Origin: Siminovitchia acidinfaciens
GTDB lineage: Bacteria; Bacillota; Bacilli; Bacillales; Bacillaceae_C
Direction of reading: 5' to 3'
Length of the DNA: 64,000 nt
NCBI RefSeq assembly: GCF_003605385.1
Contig: NZ_QYTV02000002.1
Location: 125,412 to 189,411, forward strand
Made by a program: the position numbers and the translations under genes. The notes under the pieces are model-generated. The model had not been told where the DNA came from and did not search any database. It worked only from the letters and a program-made list of their open reading frames with translations. How positions within the stretch are numbered: position 1 is the stretch's first letter; each line of letters opens with the position of its first letter. Positions 54,914-62,609 of this stretch are shown here, one piece after another.

Positions 54914-55291
54914 TTACATAGGCTCTAACACGAATGATTCTTCCATTTCACCGTCCCACTTTATTCTAACTTTAATTGCTGTGTCTTCCCGAGTTACTGA
55001 ACACCCCGAACAAGATCTTGGTATAATAATAGTTGCCCCTTTAAAATTCTCTTCTTTCCTACCTGTTTCTCCATCGTTTATTTCAATTTCTACCCAATCA
55101 AATGATGTATCGCTTGTCGCATTCTTATAGCCAAAGATATACTTTCCATCTTCCCTCGTACCTTTATCTGAAATATTTGCTGAGTATTCCCCTTTCCAGT
55201 AATCACTTTCTCCTGAAAAAGAAATGGTCTTTTGATTACACGCTACAGACAATAATATAAAAGGCACCAAAAACAGCAAACGTTTTTTCAT
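54914..55291 (-). CDS. small lipoprotein
   Basis: 125 residues from ATG 55291 (MKKRLLFLVPFILLSVAC), with GGAGG five bases before. The lipobox LSVAC puts the lipidated Cys at 18, so the mature protein is anchored to the outer face of the membrane. The mature part is beta-rich, with a CSGC pair (about 90). No family is recognised. Confidence 0.75.
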   Translation of the reverse strand: MKKRLLFLVPFILLSVACNQKTISFSGESDYWKGEYSANISDKGTREDGKYIFGYKNATSDTSFDWVEIEINDGETGRKEENFKGATIIIPRSCSGCSVTREDTAIKVRIKWDGEMEESFVLEPM

Positions 55292-55407
55292 AATAGCCTC
55301 CAATTGAACTTTCTTCCTTACTTATTCTAATATTGGAGAGCATTATCCTTCTTGAACTAACCTCTCCATTTCACAACCTCTATAATTAGACAATACTCAT
55401 TCAATTG

Positions 55408-55460
55408 TCTGGCCCCATAAGTGAATGCGTTATTTGGCTAAAGCGTCCTTTAATGGAAAG
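55408..55460 (+). repeat. dispersed repeat, tandem copy 22
   Basis: GTCTGGCCCCATAAGTGAAT then GCGTTATTTGGCTA and AAGCGTCCTTTAATGGAAAG; a truncated plus a full-length copy, upstream of a plus-strand gene. Confidence 0.6.
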
Positions 55461-55564
55461 CCGTCTTAATGAAGTTATATCAATGAATCTAAACGAAAGA
55501 CTGTCTTTGTTGAATATCCTACTAAACACTTGGCAAGATAAAGAAAAAGGAAGGTGTTTGGCAA

Positions 55565-56008
55565 ATGAAATTTAATAAAGTGGTTATTCTAAGTACAATT
55601 TTATCAATACTTTTATTCCCCTTAAGTAGTACAGCTTCATCACTTGACCAGTTACCATCATCAAAACTGTCAAAAGACTGGGAGGTAGTTATTGATAAAC
55701 CTAAAAGTAATGAACTTAAACCAAAACCAGACGTCTACAATATATATAGTCTGGATATTAAGTACATTGGCGATGAAGCTATAAAAATGGAAAGAATAGA
55801 AGCATACAGAGATGATCCAGGTTCCTCAGTGGACTTTGAATTATTTACTTCTAATTTAGGAATGGAAAGGAATGTCGACCAACAAACTTTTCATCATCAG
55901 AACTTTCCTATCTCTGTAAAAGCAACTGATTTAAAAGTTATTGTTACTTGGGCCAATAAAGGGGATAATTCGCGTAAATTCAAAGAGGTATTTATTTTTA
56001 AACAATAA
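55565..56008 (+). CDS. secreted protein, unknown
   Basis: 147 residues with a Sec signal peptide (KFNKVVILSTILSILLFP, cleavage near STASS). The mature part is beta-rich (IYSLDIKYIGDEAIKMERIE...) and might be an immunoglobulin-like fold, as the final WANKGDNSRKFKEVFIF strands suggest. ATG follows GGAAGG, about ten bases upstream. No family or cleavage motif is recognised. Confidence 0.7.
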   Translation: MKFNKVVILSTILSILLFPLSSTASSLDQLPSSKLSKDWEVVIDKPKSNELKPKPDVYNIYSLDIKYIGDEAIKMERIEAYRDDPGSSVDFELFTSNLGMERNVDQQTFHHQNFPISVKATDLKVIVTWANKGDNSRKFKEVFIFKQ

Positions 56009-56100
56009 GAAGTGGTTTGGAGAGCGGGATACTCGCTCTCCTTTAAATTTTCGTTACTCCACAATCTGTTCCTGTTGTTCAAGATAAGACACAATGCTTA

Positions 56101-56128
56101 TTCTGTTGTTGCGCCCGTTTGTTTATAA
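56101..56128 (+). repeat. dispersed repeat, copy 23
   Basis: TTCTGTTGTTGCGCCCGTTTG. It lies about 110 bases from the stop of the HIRAN gene. Confidence 0.6.
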
Positions 56129-56239
56129 ATACGTGAAGGTAGTTTACAAAAGCTTATCTCCATAAGTTTAAAGAAAATATTCAATACCGTAAACGAATTA
56201 GTGCGGTTTTTCGTACTATTTGTTACACAAATCCCTAAA

Positions 56240-57175
56240 TTATTCCTTCTCTTTTACCTTATCAGCTAATTCTTTTGCCCGTTCCAAACGCTTCTTAAAA
56301 TTCTCGAGAAGCGGATTATCATCTTCAAAATTAGAAATAGCTTGTTCTATTACTTTTATTTCCTTATCATATTCTTTCCTTCTTCGATAAATAACAACTA
56401 AGCGCCTATAGGGATAATTATTATCAGGTTGATCTCTTAAACTCGCTTCATATATTTGAATTGCGTTTTCTATATAACCTTCGCGTTCTAGTTCTTCGCC
56501 CTTTAAATTTTTATCCACGGCTCGAGCAGGAACTTCAATATTTTTATCATATGGATTTTCTTCTATCTTTTTTCTCTTCGCTCTTTCACTCCAAATATCC
56601 AATCGTAAACCAATAGATTTTGAAGAAGTAGGTAAATATATAACTCGAACAGTCGCTTTTAACTTATTAAATTCGGCAAGTTTTTTAGCTACATCTTTCG
56701 GTATATACCCTAAAGAAAAAGAAGTTTCTTCTTCATCAACTTCACAATCACCGAACACCCTAATAGCGTTTTTATCGTAGGGATTATTTGGTTCTTTTTC
56801 TAGTCTAATTGCGAAACTTTTACTCGTAATAACCCTGAGAGCATTTCTCTCTTGCTTTTTTATCCCTGCTATAGGCACAAATTCAGCCACTTTTTTGGGA
56901 GTTCCTTCAGGCGGTCTTTGTATTATACGAACAACATTTTCCGCATCATCACTTTGTCTGAATGGTTTATTATAAACCCTTAATGAGGGGTCATCGATAA
57001 CAGGAATGTTCGCCTTATTGTGGTCTTGTTTGTCAGGATATTCCTCATCTAATTGTTCTGTTTGTACGGGCTTTGCAGAAGTAGGTTTCTCGAGCCCTTT
57101 CGGTTTTTCTGATGGTTCATCTGATTGTACAGAAGTCTTTTTTTCGCCAAATAATCTTTTGAAAAACTGCAGCAT
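56240..57175 (-). CDS. HIRAN-domain and TPR protein
   Basis: 311 residues. After a disordered N-terminus (about 1-85) comes a HIRAN-like domain: EFVPIAGIKKQERNALRVIT, RLEKEPNNPYDKNAIRVFGD, LGYIPKDVAKKL. In eukaryotes and phages HIRAN binds DNA ends. The C-terminal part (about 225-300) has tetratricopeptide-type helices (EGYIENAIQIYEASLRDQP, EYDKEIKVIEQAI). This pairing without helicase or nuclease is uncommon. ATG follows AAAAGGAGAGG. Role unknown, maybe DNA-damage or defence linked. Confidence 0.8.
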   Translation of the reverse strand: MLQFFKRLFGEKKTSVQSDEPSEKPKGLEKPTSAKPVQTEQLDEEYPDKQDHNKANIPVIDDPSLRVYNKPFRQSDDAENVVRIIQRPPEGTPKKVAEFVPIAGIKKQERNALRVITSKSFAIRLEKEPNNPYDKNAIRVFGDCEVDEEETSFSLGYIPKDVAKKLAEFNKLKATVRVIYLPTSSKSIGLRLDIWSERAKRKKIEENPYDKNIEVPARAVDKNLKGEELEREGYIENAIQIYEASLRDQPDNNYPYRRLVVIYRRRKEYDKEIKVIEQAISNFEDDNPLLENFKKRLERAKELADKVKEKE

Positions 57176-57212
57176 AGGATTTACACCTCTCCTTTTATTT
57201 TTGCCCTTATTT

Positions 57213-57230
57213 CTCGGTCCGATTGTGGAG
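57213..57230 (+). repeat. dispersed repeat, truncated copy 24
   Basis: CTCGGTCCGATTGTGGAG. It lies 48 bases from the stop of the frameshifted membrane gene. Confidence 0.45.
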
Positions 57231-57277
57231 TATATGGGAAAATTAAAAAAACAAATGATTGCATCCTTTTATTATTT

Positions 57278-57564
57278 CTATACCATAACAAGCAAATTAA
57301 CGATAAAGAAAAAAAGAAAAAATGCTCCTAAAAATATTAATATACATAATAACGTCTTACCCTTTTTATCCTTAAAGTGTTTTACATAGCGGACTGAGAA
57401 AAAGATTAATACGACTAAAAGTATCGATAAAAAGGACAAAAACATCGTAACAGAATGATTAGTATAAACCCTATATTGTAAGAAAACTCAGATACCAAAA
57501 TAAACAAGAATACTATGGTGCCAGCTGACAATAAATAAAAATAAGGCATTTGGTTTATAGTCAT
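57278..57564 (-). pseudogene. frameshifted small membrane protein
   Basis: ATG 57564 with AGGAGTG upstream reads MTINQMPYFYLLSAGTIVFL through two helices to TAG 57415. A second, overlapping frame from ATG 57445 (MFLSFLSILLVVLIFFSVRY...) has another two helices and ends at 57278. A single frameshift near 57440 would join them into a four-helix protein of about 95 residues. Two separate tiny proteins are possible but less likely. Family unknown. Confidence 0.5.
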
Positions 57565-57588
57565 CACTCCTAAAGAATTATCTAAAAA

Positions 57589-57650
57589 GATGGCCCGATT
57601 ATAAAGTAAGCTAGATTTCTCTATAATGGCGCCCGATTCTTAAATAAGCT
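57589..57650 (+). repeat. dispersed repeat, tandem copy 25
   Basis: ATGGCCCGATTATAAAGTAA then TTTCTCTATAATG and GCGCCCGATTCTTAAATAAG. It lies about 70 bases from the stop of the small membrane gene. Confidence 0.75.
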
Positions 57651-57662
57651 ACTGCATATTGT

Positions 57663-57925
57663 AATCGAAATGTGCATATATCTATTAATCAATTTCACCC
57701 ATCAAATGAATATATCCATTATTGTTTTTTATTTTTAGCTTTTAGTTTGATAAATAAAATAATAATTAAATCTATGGTTAAAAATAGAAAACCCATAACC
57801 AATGAATACTTAAAAAACTTAGCTGTTGAGTATCCTCCCACATATATAAAATATAAAAATAAAAAAAAGAAACCTAATATTGAAAAAGGTCTTCGGAGTT
57901 TTATCAAAATCATTTTCTCCTTTTT
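57663..57925. repeat. duplicated segment, copy B
   Basis: Matches 20793-21065 including downstream TCGAAATGTGC, the whole small membrane gene and its ribosome binding site. Differences are mostly single substitutions, with a few short gaps after the stop codon. Confidence 0.85.
57719..57913 (-). CDS. small two-helix membrane protein, copy B
   Basis: 64 residues (MILIKLRRPFSILGFFFLFL...) paralogous to the protein at 20860. Helix 1 about 10-27, helix 2 about 36-55, linker VGGYSTAKFFKYS unchanged except one residue, C-terminus KNKKQ. The duplicate also keeps the ribosome binding site. Unknown role; not linked to a shared neighbour in the two places. Confidence 0.65.
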   Translation of the reverse strand: MILIKLRRPFSILGFFFLFLYFIYVGGYSTAKFFKYSLVMGFLFLTIDLIIILFIKLKAKNKKQ

Positions 57926-58027
57926 CGTTTACTTTATAAAGTAATATGTAAATTCCGAAGTGTTCCTTCGTAGTATGTATCAATTATGCATAACTAAATT
58001 ATTAAGACACGCCGATGACAAAAGACC

Positions 58028-58064
58028 AATTCCTTATACAAGAATTGCGTCCGATTGTGGGAGA
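58028..58064 (+). repeat. dispersed repeat, copy 26
   Basis: CAATTCCTTATACAAGAATT then GCGTCCGATTGTGGGAG. It is 78 bases from the DUF4365 gene stop. Confidence 0.7.
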
Positions 58065-58141
58065 TCAAAAAGTACTTTAGAAAAGAACTTTAATCAGTTA
58101 AATCAATAAAAATCGACCAAGATCTAAAAATGTATGAGGTA

Positions 58142-59137
58142 TTAAAAAATTGATATGTCTGGCTCATCAGGTTTCTCAGTTAATGGCTCAATTCCCTTCC
58201 TCAGATAACTATCTAATTTCAGAAAAGCCTTGCCTATGTCATTGAGATTTAAAACCAATCTATATGCAGCAACCTCTCCACTAACCACTTTAAAGGGGCG
58301 TATTTTAGGTAAACTGTTTTTCCATTCGTCCCAATCACCAAAGGTATAATATTTACCGTCTTCCTTATCCCAAACTCCATAATCTAGCAGGAACTCTTGT
58401 TCATCATATTCCTCATAAAATTCATCATCAACAGAAATGTCGGCCCAAGGAAATAATTTCACAAACACATCCTCATATGACTGCATTGGAAAAAAAGCAA
58501 TTGGCCAATCGACAATTATTTTTTCAATTTCTGTCCAGGGATCAATCACTTTTAAGGATATAGATCCTCTTCCTGATGATTTATTAACCCATTCTTCTGA
58601 TTCTAAAATCAGCTTATTTCCAGCTTCTATTTCCTTCATCCAAGCTCGGTCTAGTCCCAAGGAATTTAACCTCTGTTCATACACTGTTTTATTCTCAGCG
58701 ATTCGCCTTAAACTTTCAGAGGCCTTTGTTCCTAAAATATTTCGTTTGGGGACAGGTGTTTTCCAGTAATTAATAGAGGTTTTTTCAACACTTCCCTCAG
58801 AAACCTGAGTCCAATAGCAAATATTCTCGTTAGGATCACACAATATTAAAACAACGGGGAGGGAATGATTTGACCAATAATTTAAGTGCTCAATCTTTCC
58901 TCTAAAGGTGAATTCTTGTTCATTTGAGCTTGTAAAATAACTTTCACCGGTTTTAATTTGTACAGCAATCAGCTTTCCAGTTACCAAGTTTTCATCGACA
59001 ATTTCTATTTGAGCATCAATTCCATAATCATCTGTCGGTTGTTCCCTAAATATCCATCCCAAATCCCTGGTAATTATTTCATTTACCATATTAACGCCTA
59101 TTCTTTCAGTTTGACTTATTGCTTTTGGTAATTTCAT
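58142..59137 (-). CDS. DUF4365 nuclease-like protein
   Basis: 331 residues. The DUF4365 domain (about 10-150) has RDLGWIFREQPTDDYGIDAQ and GKLIAVQIKTGESYF; D-x-D...Q-x-K is the PD-(D/E)xK-type core seen in this family. Then follow NHSLPVVLILCDPNENICYW and a long variable C-terminal part with no recognised domain. DUF4365 proteins are frequent in defence and mobile islands, where a second domain probably senses the trigger. ATG follows TAAGGAG. Confidence 0.83.
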   Translation of the reverse strand: MKLPKAISQTERIGVNMVNEIITRDLGWIFREQPTDDYGIDAQIEIVDENLVTGKLIAVQIKTGESYFTSSNEQEFTFRGKIEHLNYWSNHSLPVVLILCDPNENICYWTQVSEGSVEKTSINYWKTPVPKRNILGTKASESLRRIAENKTVYEQRLNSLGLDRAWMKEIEAGNKLILESEEWVNKSSGRGSISLKVIDPWTEIEKIIVDWPIAFFPMQSYEDVFVKLFPWADISVDDEFYEEYDEQEFLLDYGVWDKEDGKYYTFGDWDEWKNSLPKIRPFKVVSGEVAAYRLVLNLNDIGKAFLKLDSYLRKGIEPLTEKPDEPDISIF

Positions 59138-59251
59138 AACACTATCTCCTTAGTGAAAAGTCAGCATACCAATGTTAAACTACCTTTTTAACAAAATTCA
59201 TTCCACAATCTCAATTGCAGAAAGGCGATTAAACATCGTTACAATGAATGG

Positions 59252-59539
59252 CTATAGTTTTAACCAATTTCTTATTTCTTTTAAGCCCCTATATGTCTTT
59301 GCTAATGAGCTGTTTTCTTCTAAGTATTTTTCACCACATTCTGATAAATAAGCAGTCCCCTCAAATAGCCTAGGCCTATCATCAGCATAGAAAATACCCT
59401 TTAAATAATTTTCTCTGTTTAGAAACCTAACAGCATTGTCGAATTGATCTGCGGTAACCGCAAAATCATCTTCCGTAAGAGCTTTATTACCATTGTAAAT
59501 TTCCTCCAATATAGCATACCTTAGTTTCTTTTTATTCAT
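59252..59539 (-). CDS. YjcQ-like winged-helix protein
   Basis: 95 residues resembling YjcQ: LRYAILEEIYNG, then DFAVTADQFDNAVRFLNREN, a beta wing with GIFYADDRPRLFEGTAYLSE and a helical end. YjcQ proteins are small winged-helix proteins of phages and Bacillus chromosomes, function unknown. ATG follows CAGGAGG. It lies between the DUF4365 and kinase genes, all on the same strand but with gaps of 115-155 bases. Confidence 0.8.
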   Translation of the reverse strand: MNKKKLRYAILEEIYNGNKALTEDDFAVTADQFDNAVRFLNRENYLKGIFYADDRPRLFEGTAYLSECGEKYLEENSSLAKTYRGLKEIRNWLKL

Positions 59540-59578
59540 AAATTACCTCCTGATTATATTTGCAGTATTTGTATAAGG

Positions 59579-59600
59579 GAATAGCCCCGATTGTTTAAAT
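59579..59600 (+). repeat. dispersed repeat, truncated copy 27
   Basis: GAATAGCCCCGATTGTTTAAAT. It is 96 bases from the kinase stop. Confidence 0.45.
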
Positions 59601-59695
59601 ATATTTATTCTAATCTCAATATATAGATAAGCTCCCTAGCTTTGAGAATTATATTTTTCATAAAGGTATGTCCTAATAAATAAAACTATCTACCT

Positions 59696-60907
59696 TTACC
59701 TCTCTTTTGTGTTTTCTCTACGGACAGCTGGGAATACCTCTGTAAGTAGTGCACCTTTCAAATCATCAATATCGTTAAAACGACTTTCCATATCCCCAAT
59801 AGCTTTTAAAATAAATTTCTTTAAGGGCTCTATTTCTTCCTTGTGGTAGTTTGTTTCTCTACCTGTTAATATATAATAGATTACCTTGGCAAGTGCGTAT
59901 GTTTCGTGTCTTATTTCATAATTTTCAAATCCAACTAATTCAAGATTTGAATAATCATTTATCGCCCCTTTAATTTCAGTCCCTTGTCTTGTCAATGAAC
60001 TCTCAGGGCGCTTAACTAATCCAAAATCTGAGACCTTGATTAAAAAGCTTCCGTCTTCAAACTTTTTAACCAAGATATTCTGATAACTAATATCCCTATG
60101 TAAAAGCCCCTTGTTGTGAATATAACTAAAAGCATTAAGCAGCTGGATTATTAATGCTCTTCTTGAATCGAAAGACAATGAATTATTATTATGTCTCATA
60201 AATCTTTCCAAGGTTTGGTCTGCTAATTCCATTGTATACTCATTTTTTTCAGAGTTATATGTATAAGCCTTTATAATAAAGGGAGAATCTAATACTTTTA
60301 AGTCGTTAAACTCATTTTTAAACCTCTCTAATTCATCAGCACGCAGGTCCTTATTTGCACGTTTTAAAGCAAAATCAATACCATAATATGGGTCTTGATA
60401 TCTAAATACCTTTGCATAGGAGCCTCCTCCAATTTGCTTAATTTCTGTATAGGTCTTACTGTTGTGATTTATGATTTCTACCCCATTGACTTTAGTAAAG
60501 ATAGGTTTTTCCTCTATTAGATTGATAATTGGAAATCCTTCTGGTATTTTACTTCCACCGCTTTGTGATAAGAACGTTCTACATAAGTCAATAATTTCCT
60601 GGTAGTACTTGTCAACTTCAAAATTATAACTTCCTGTCAATTTAGCTTTAAGTACTCTAGTTTGGTCAATGAGATCTATTAATTCCCTGCTCTCTGCTGC
60701 ATTGTAATGGCCTCCATAGGTGCCGTTTTTACTATTCATAAAAAAGAAAAGTTCATTTAAATTACTGTGTATTGTTGCGAATATTTTTATTAAATAAATA
60801 TTGTTAAACACGGTATAATAATGCTCAAATAAGACCGATTTTTCAGTGTTAAATTGGCTTGATATCTGGTTGTACTTTATTTTTATAAAGTTATCCAAAT
60901 CCGACAC
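59696..60907 (-). CDS. Ser/Thr protein kinase
   Basis: 403 residues from GTG 60907 (VSDLDNFIKIKYNQ), five bases after AAGGGGTG; the frame extends to 60955 without a signal. About 140 residues of unrecognised helical N-terminus, then a complete eukaryote-like kinase: Gly-loop GGGSYAKVF (160-168), Lys182 in FALKRANK, HRD at 270-272 in LLHRDISYQNILV and DFG at 294-296. No membrane helix or PASTA domain, so it is not PrkC. Stand-alone cytosolic kinases occur in phage defence systems. Confidence 0.88.
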   Translation of the reverse strand: MSDLDNFIKIKYNQISSQFNTEKSVLFEHYYTVFNNIYLIKIFATIHSNLNELFFFMNSKNGTYGGHYNAAESRELIDLIDQTRVLKAKLTGSYNFEVDKYYQEIIDLCRTFLSQSGGSKIPEGFPIINLIEEKPIFTKVNGVEIINHNSKTYTEIKQIGGGSYAKVFRYQDPYYGIDFALKRANKDLRADELERFKNEFNDLKVLDSPFIIKAYTYNSEKNEYTMELADQTLERFMRHNNNSLSFDSRRALIIQLLNAFSYIHNKGLLHRDISYQNILVKKFEDGSFLIKVSDFGLVKRPESSLTRQGTEIKGAINDYSNLELVGFENYEIRHETYALAKVIYYILTGRETNYHKEEIEPLKKFILKAIGDMESRFNDIDDLKGALLTEVFPAVRRENTKER

Positions 60908-61239
60908 AACGTCACCCCTTAATATTAATATAATCGCCCAAATAACTAAGAACACTAGTAATGAATAGGAAAATCTTACGCACTCTAACTATTGACTGAG
61001 ATTACGTCCAATCGCATAAAATCTGGAGTGTAAAAAAGGCGGTTAAAATCATACCTGATACTATTTGGAATAGCATATAAAGCAATAATAGAATATCTAT
61101 AAATACCAAATTATTTTTCGGAATTATCACTCTCTTAATTTAAGTATATCATAGTTCGTCGTACTCTAATGTTGCCCATCTTTCTGAATAAATGCTAAAA
61201 AAGAAAACGAATATACGGGTTCAGTTAGGGGGCAGAAAA
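60908..61239. other. non-coding gap
   Basis: 330 AT-rich bases upstream of the kinase gene. Nothing specific was recognised. Confidence 0.5.
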
Positions 61240-61284
61240 ATGATAATAACAACAGGAGTAACACGCCAATTAGCGCAAACCTGA
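61240..61284 (+). CDS. possible 14-residue peptide gene
   Basis: TTAGGGGGCAGAAAA precedes ATG and reads MIITTGVTRQLAQT then TGA TAA TAA. A good terminator follows 28 bases later. It may be a short peptide or the leader of a small RNA; the ribosome binding site is strong for chance. Alternatively the fragment is the head of a deleted gene. Confidence 0.35.
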   Translation: MIITTGVTRQLAQT

Positions 61285-61312
61285 TAATAAAATAACAGTT
61301 CAAAAAGTTAGC

Positions 61313-61342
61313 AAAAAGCACAGCATTAATTCTGTGCTTTTT
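61313..61342 (+). terminator. terminator after the short peptide frame
   Basis: AAAAAGCACAG / CTGTGCTTTTT, 11 bases perfect, nine-base loop, T-run both ways. Confidence 0.88.
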
Positions 61343-61377
61343 AATAGTTATATGTTATATTTTGCTTCGGTCTTCCA

Positions 61378-61401
61378 TAATCGCGCCCTTTAGTTGAAGA
61401 T
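61378..61401 (+). repeat. dispersed repeat, copy 28
   Basis: TAATCGCGCCCTTTAGTTGA. It lies 160 bases from the stop of the 53-residue gene at 61560. Confidence 0.65.
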
Positions 61402-61559
61402 GGGTTTACTCTATATACCTCAATTAACTTCCCTGGGACTGTTTCAAAAATTAATATTTCAGGGTTCTTAAATGCTTGTGTTTAAAATACTCATCCAATC
61501 TAGGCAGACTTTCCCAATACTGTGCTATTAAATATTCATTTTAAATTTCTTTAGCATAA

Positions 61560-61721
61560 CTAAAATTTTTTAGTTGCTTTTAAAGCTCTTCGCCATTGAT
61601 CCAAGCGCGATTCTAGAGAACTTGATCTCCCAGGATATTGAATATCATCCTCAGGTTTTGGAGGAGTAAGAATTAAATTTTCATATCGATTTAAAATTCC
61701 CTTTAATTTTTGTCTATCCAA
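61560..61721 (-). CDS. 53-residue protein, unknown
   Basis: Starts at TTG 61721 (LDRQKLKGILNRYENLIL), with AGGAGGGTGATC upstream, and ends KATKKF at TAG 61560. Sequence features: a hydrophilic helix, a Pro-rich hinge (LTPPKPEDD) and a second helix with RLDQWRRALK. It follows the 54-residue gene by 18 bases in the same direction, so they form a pair. Size and style are those of phage or plasmid genes. Family unknown. Confidence 0.6.
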   Translation of the reverse strand: MDRQKLKGILNRYENLILTPPKPEDDIQYPGRSSSLESRLDQWRRALKATKKF

Positions 61722-61739
61722 ACCTAGATCACCCTCCTG

Positions 61740-61904
61740 CTAACTTATCTTGGAACAATGTACAAAATACTTTCTTAATAAAATAAGAACAGGATCATTC
61801 TCCGATAATGAAACCTTATTTATTTTAAAATCTTCGTGTTTCGAATCTCGGAGTCTTTGAAGCAAAATTTCCCGATACTCAGACTTCGTCATCCTGAATG
61901 TCAT
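61740..61904 (-). CDS. 54-residue protein, unknown
   Basis: ATG 61904 (MTFRMTKSEYREILLQRL) follows GGAGGTGTTGT; it ends FVHCSKIS at TAG 61740. A charged, helical small protein with no recognised domain. Its stop lies 18 bases before the TTG of the next gene, whose ribosome binding site sits in between. Too short to be picked up by most length cut-offs. Confidence 0.6.
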   Translation of the reverse strand: MTFRMTKSEYREILLQRLRDSKHEDFKINKVSLSENDPVLILLRKYFVHCSKIS

Positions 61905-61930
61905 ACAACACCTCCGACTCTATTTTTTGC

Positions 61931-61971
61931 ACTACTCCTTCCTGAAGTAATGCACCCGTTAGTTAAAGAAG
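61931..61971 (+). repeat. dispersed repeat, copy 29
   Basis: ACTACTCCTTCCTGAAGTAA then TGCACCCGTTAGTTAAAGAA. It is 33 bases from the GIY-YIG gene stop. Confidence 0.75.
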
Positions 61972-62003
61972 ATCTTCGTAAAACACCCATTACATTATTT
62001 TTT

Positions 62004-62450
62004 TCACCATCTATTTCTAACCCATCTACCTTTTGCCTTATCCCAATTATCAATTTCAACTTGATTGTATAGCTTTTCTTTTTCACTATAAGTTTGGAGC
62101 CAACTTTTTTCAAACCTATGTAATTGTGAATTATTACAATAAGTTAATATTTTAAAAACAAAGCTATCCTTTCCATATTTCTTAAAATCCTCATTTATCT
62201 GCTGATAACTGTGTTTTCCTGATTTCATAGAGGAAGCGTGGGATTTTAACCTGCCAAAGATGTGATGTGAACTACCTACATAAAATCGATTGGTTATAAT
62301 ATTCTGAAATACATATATACCTATTAAATCTTGCGTATCAAATCTATATTTTTCTTTTCCTAACTCCCATACATCATCAAACGATAAAGGTTGGTTTAAA
62401 TGCTTTATTTCCCATCCAGTAAAATTTTCCCTTGTTGTTTTCATCCCCAT
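62004..62450 (-). CDS. GIY-YIG nuclease-family protein
   Basis: 148 residues from ATG 62450 (MGMKTTRENFTGW), with AAGGAG eight bases upstream; a GTG three codons earlier is too close. The nuclease domain (about 45-135) has GIYVFQN then RFYVGSS, catalytic Arg in IFGRLKSHASSMKSG, Glu in HRFEKSWLQTY and the closing Asn in LYNQVE. Domain-only GIY-YIG proteins are typical of homing or mobile elements. No partner domain is recognised; active residues are intact. Confidence 0.9.
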   Translation of the reverse strand: MGMKTTRENFTGWEIKHLNQPLSFDDVWELGKEKYRFDTQDLIGIYVFQNIITNRFYVGSSHHIFGRLKSHASSMKSGKHSYQQINEDFKKYGKDSFVFKILTYCNNSQLHRFEKSWLQTYSEKEKLYNQVEIDNWDKAKGRWVRNRW

Positions 62451-62495
62451 TTTGCTCACTCCTTTTTCTAACCTTTTAATACTATTAAAGCTTTT

Positions 62496-62526
62496 CTTGC
62501 ACTAAACTGCCCGTTAGTACAATAAC
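62496..62526 (+). repeat. dispersed repeat, copy 30
   Basis: TTGCACTAAACTGCCCGTTA then GTACAATAAC; the left half is shortened. Confidence 0.6.
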
Positions 62527-62540
62527 TTCAACAAAAATCA

Positions 62541-62575
62541 GCGATAATCCTTCTTGGAATATCGCCCCCGAAACT
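62541..62575 (+). repeat. dispersed repeat, copy 31
   Basis: GCGATAATCCTTCTTGGAAT then ATCGCCCCCGAAACT. It is 35 bases from the stop of the next minus-strand gene. Confidence 0.6.
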
Positions 62576-62609
62576 TTAAGTGTATAACTTCACATTTTTC
62601 CGCAGTTAA

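Noticed and set aside
57481-57500. Extra TnsB-like site (AAGAAAACTCAGATACCAAA) near 57.48 kb
   Set aside because: It lies inside the coding frame of a decayed membrane protein, is in direct rather than inverted orientation, and has an insertion relative to the repeat.
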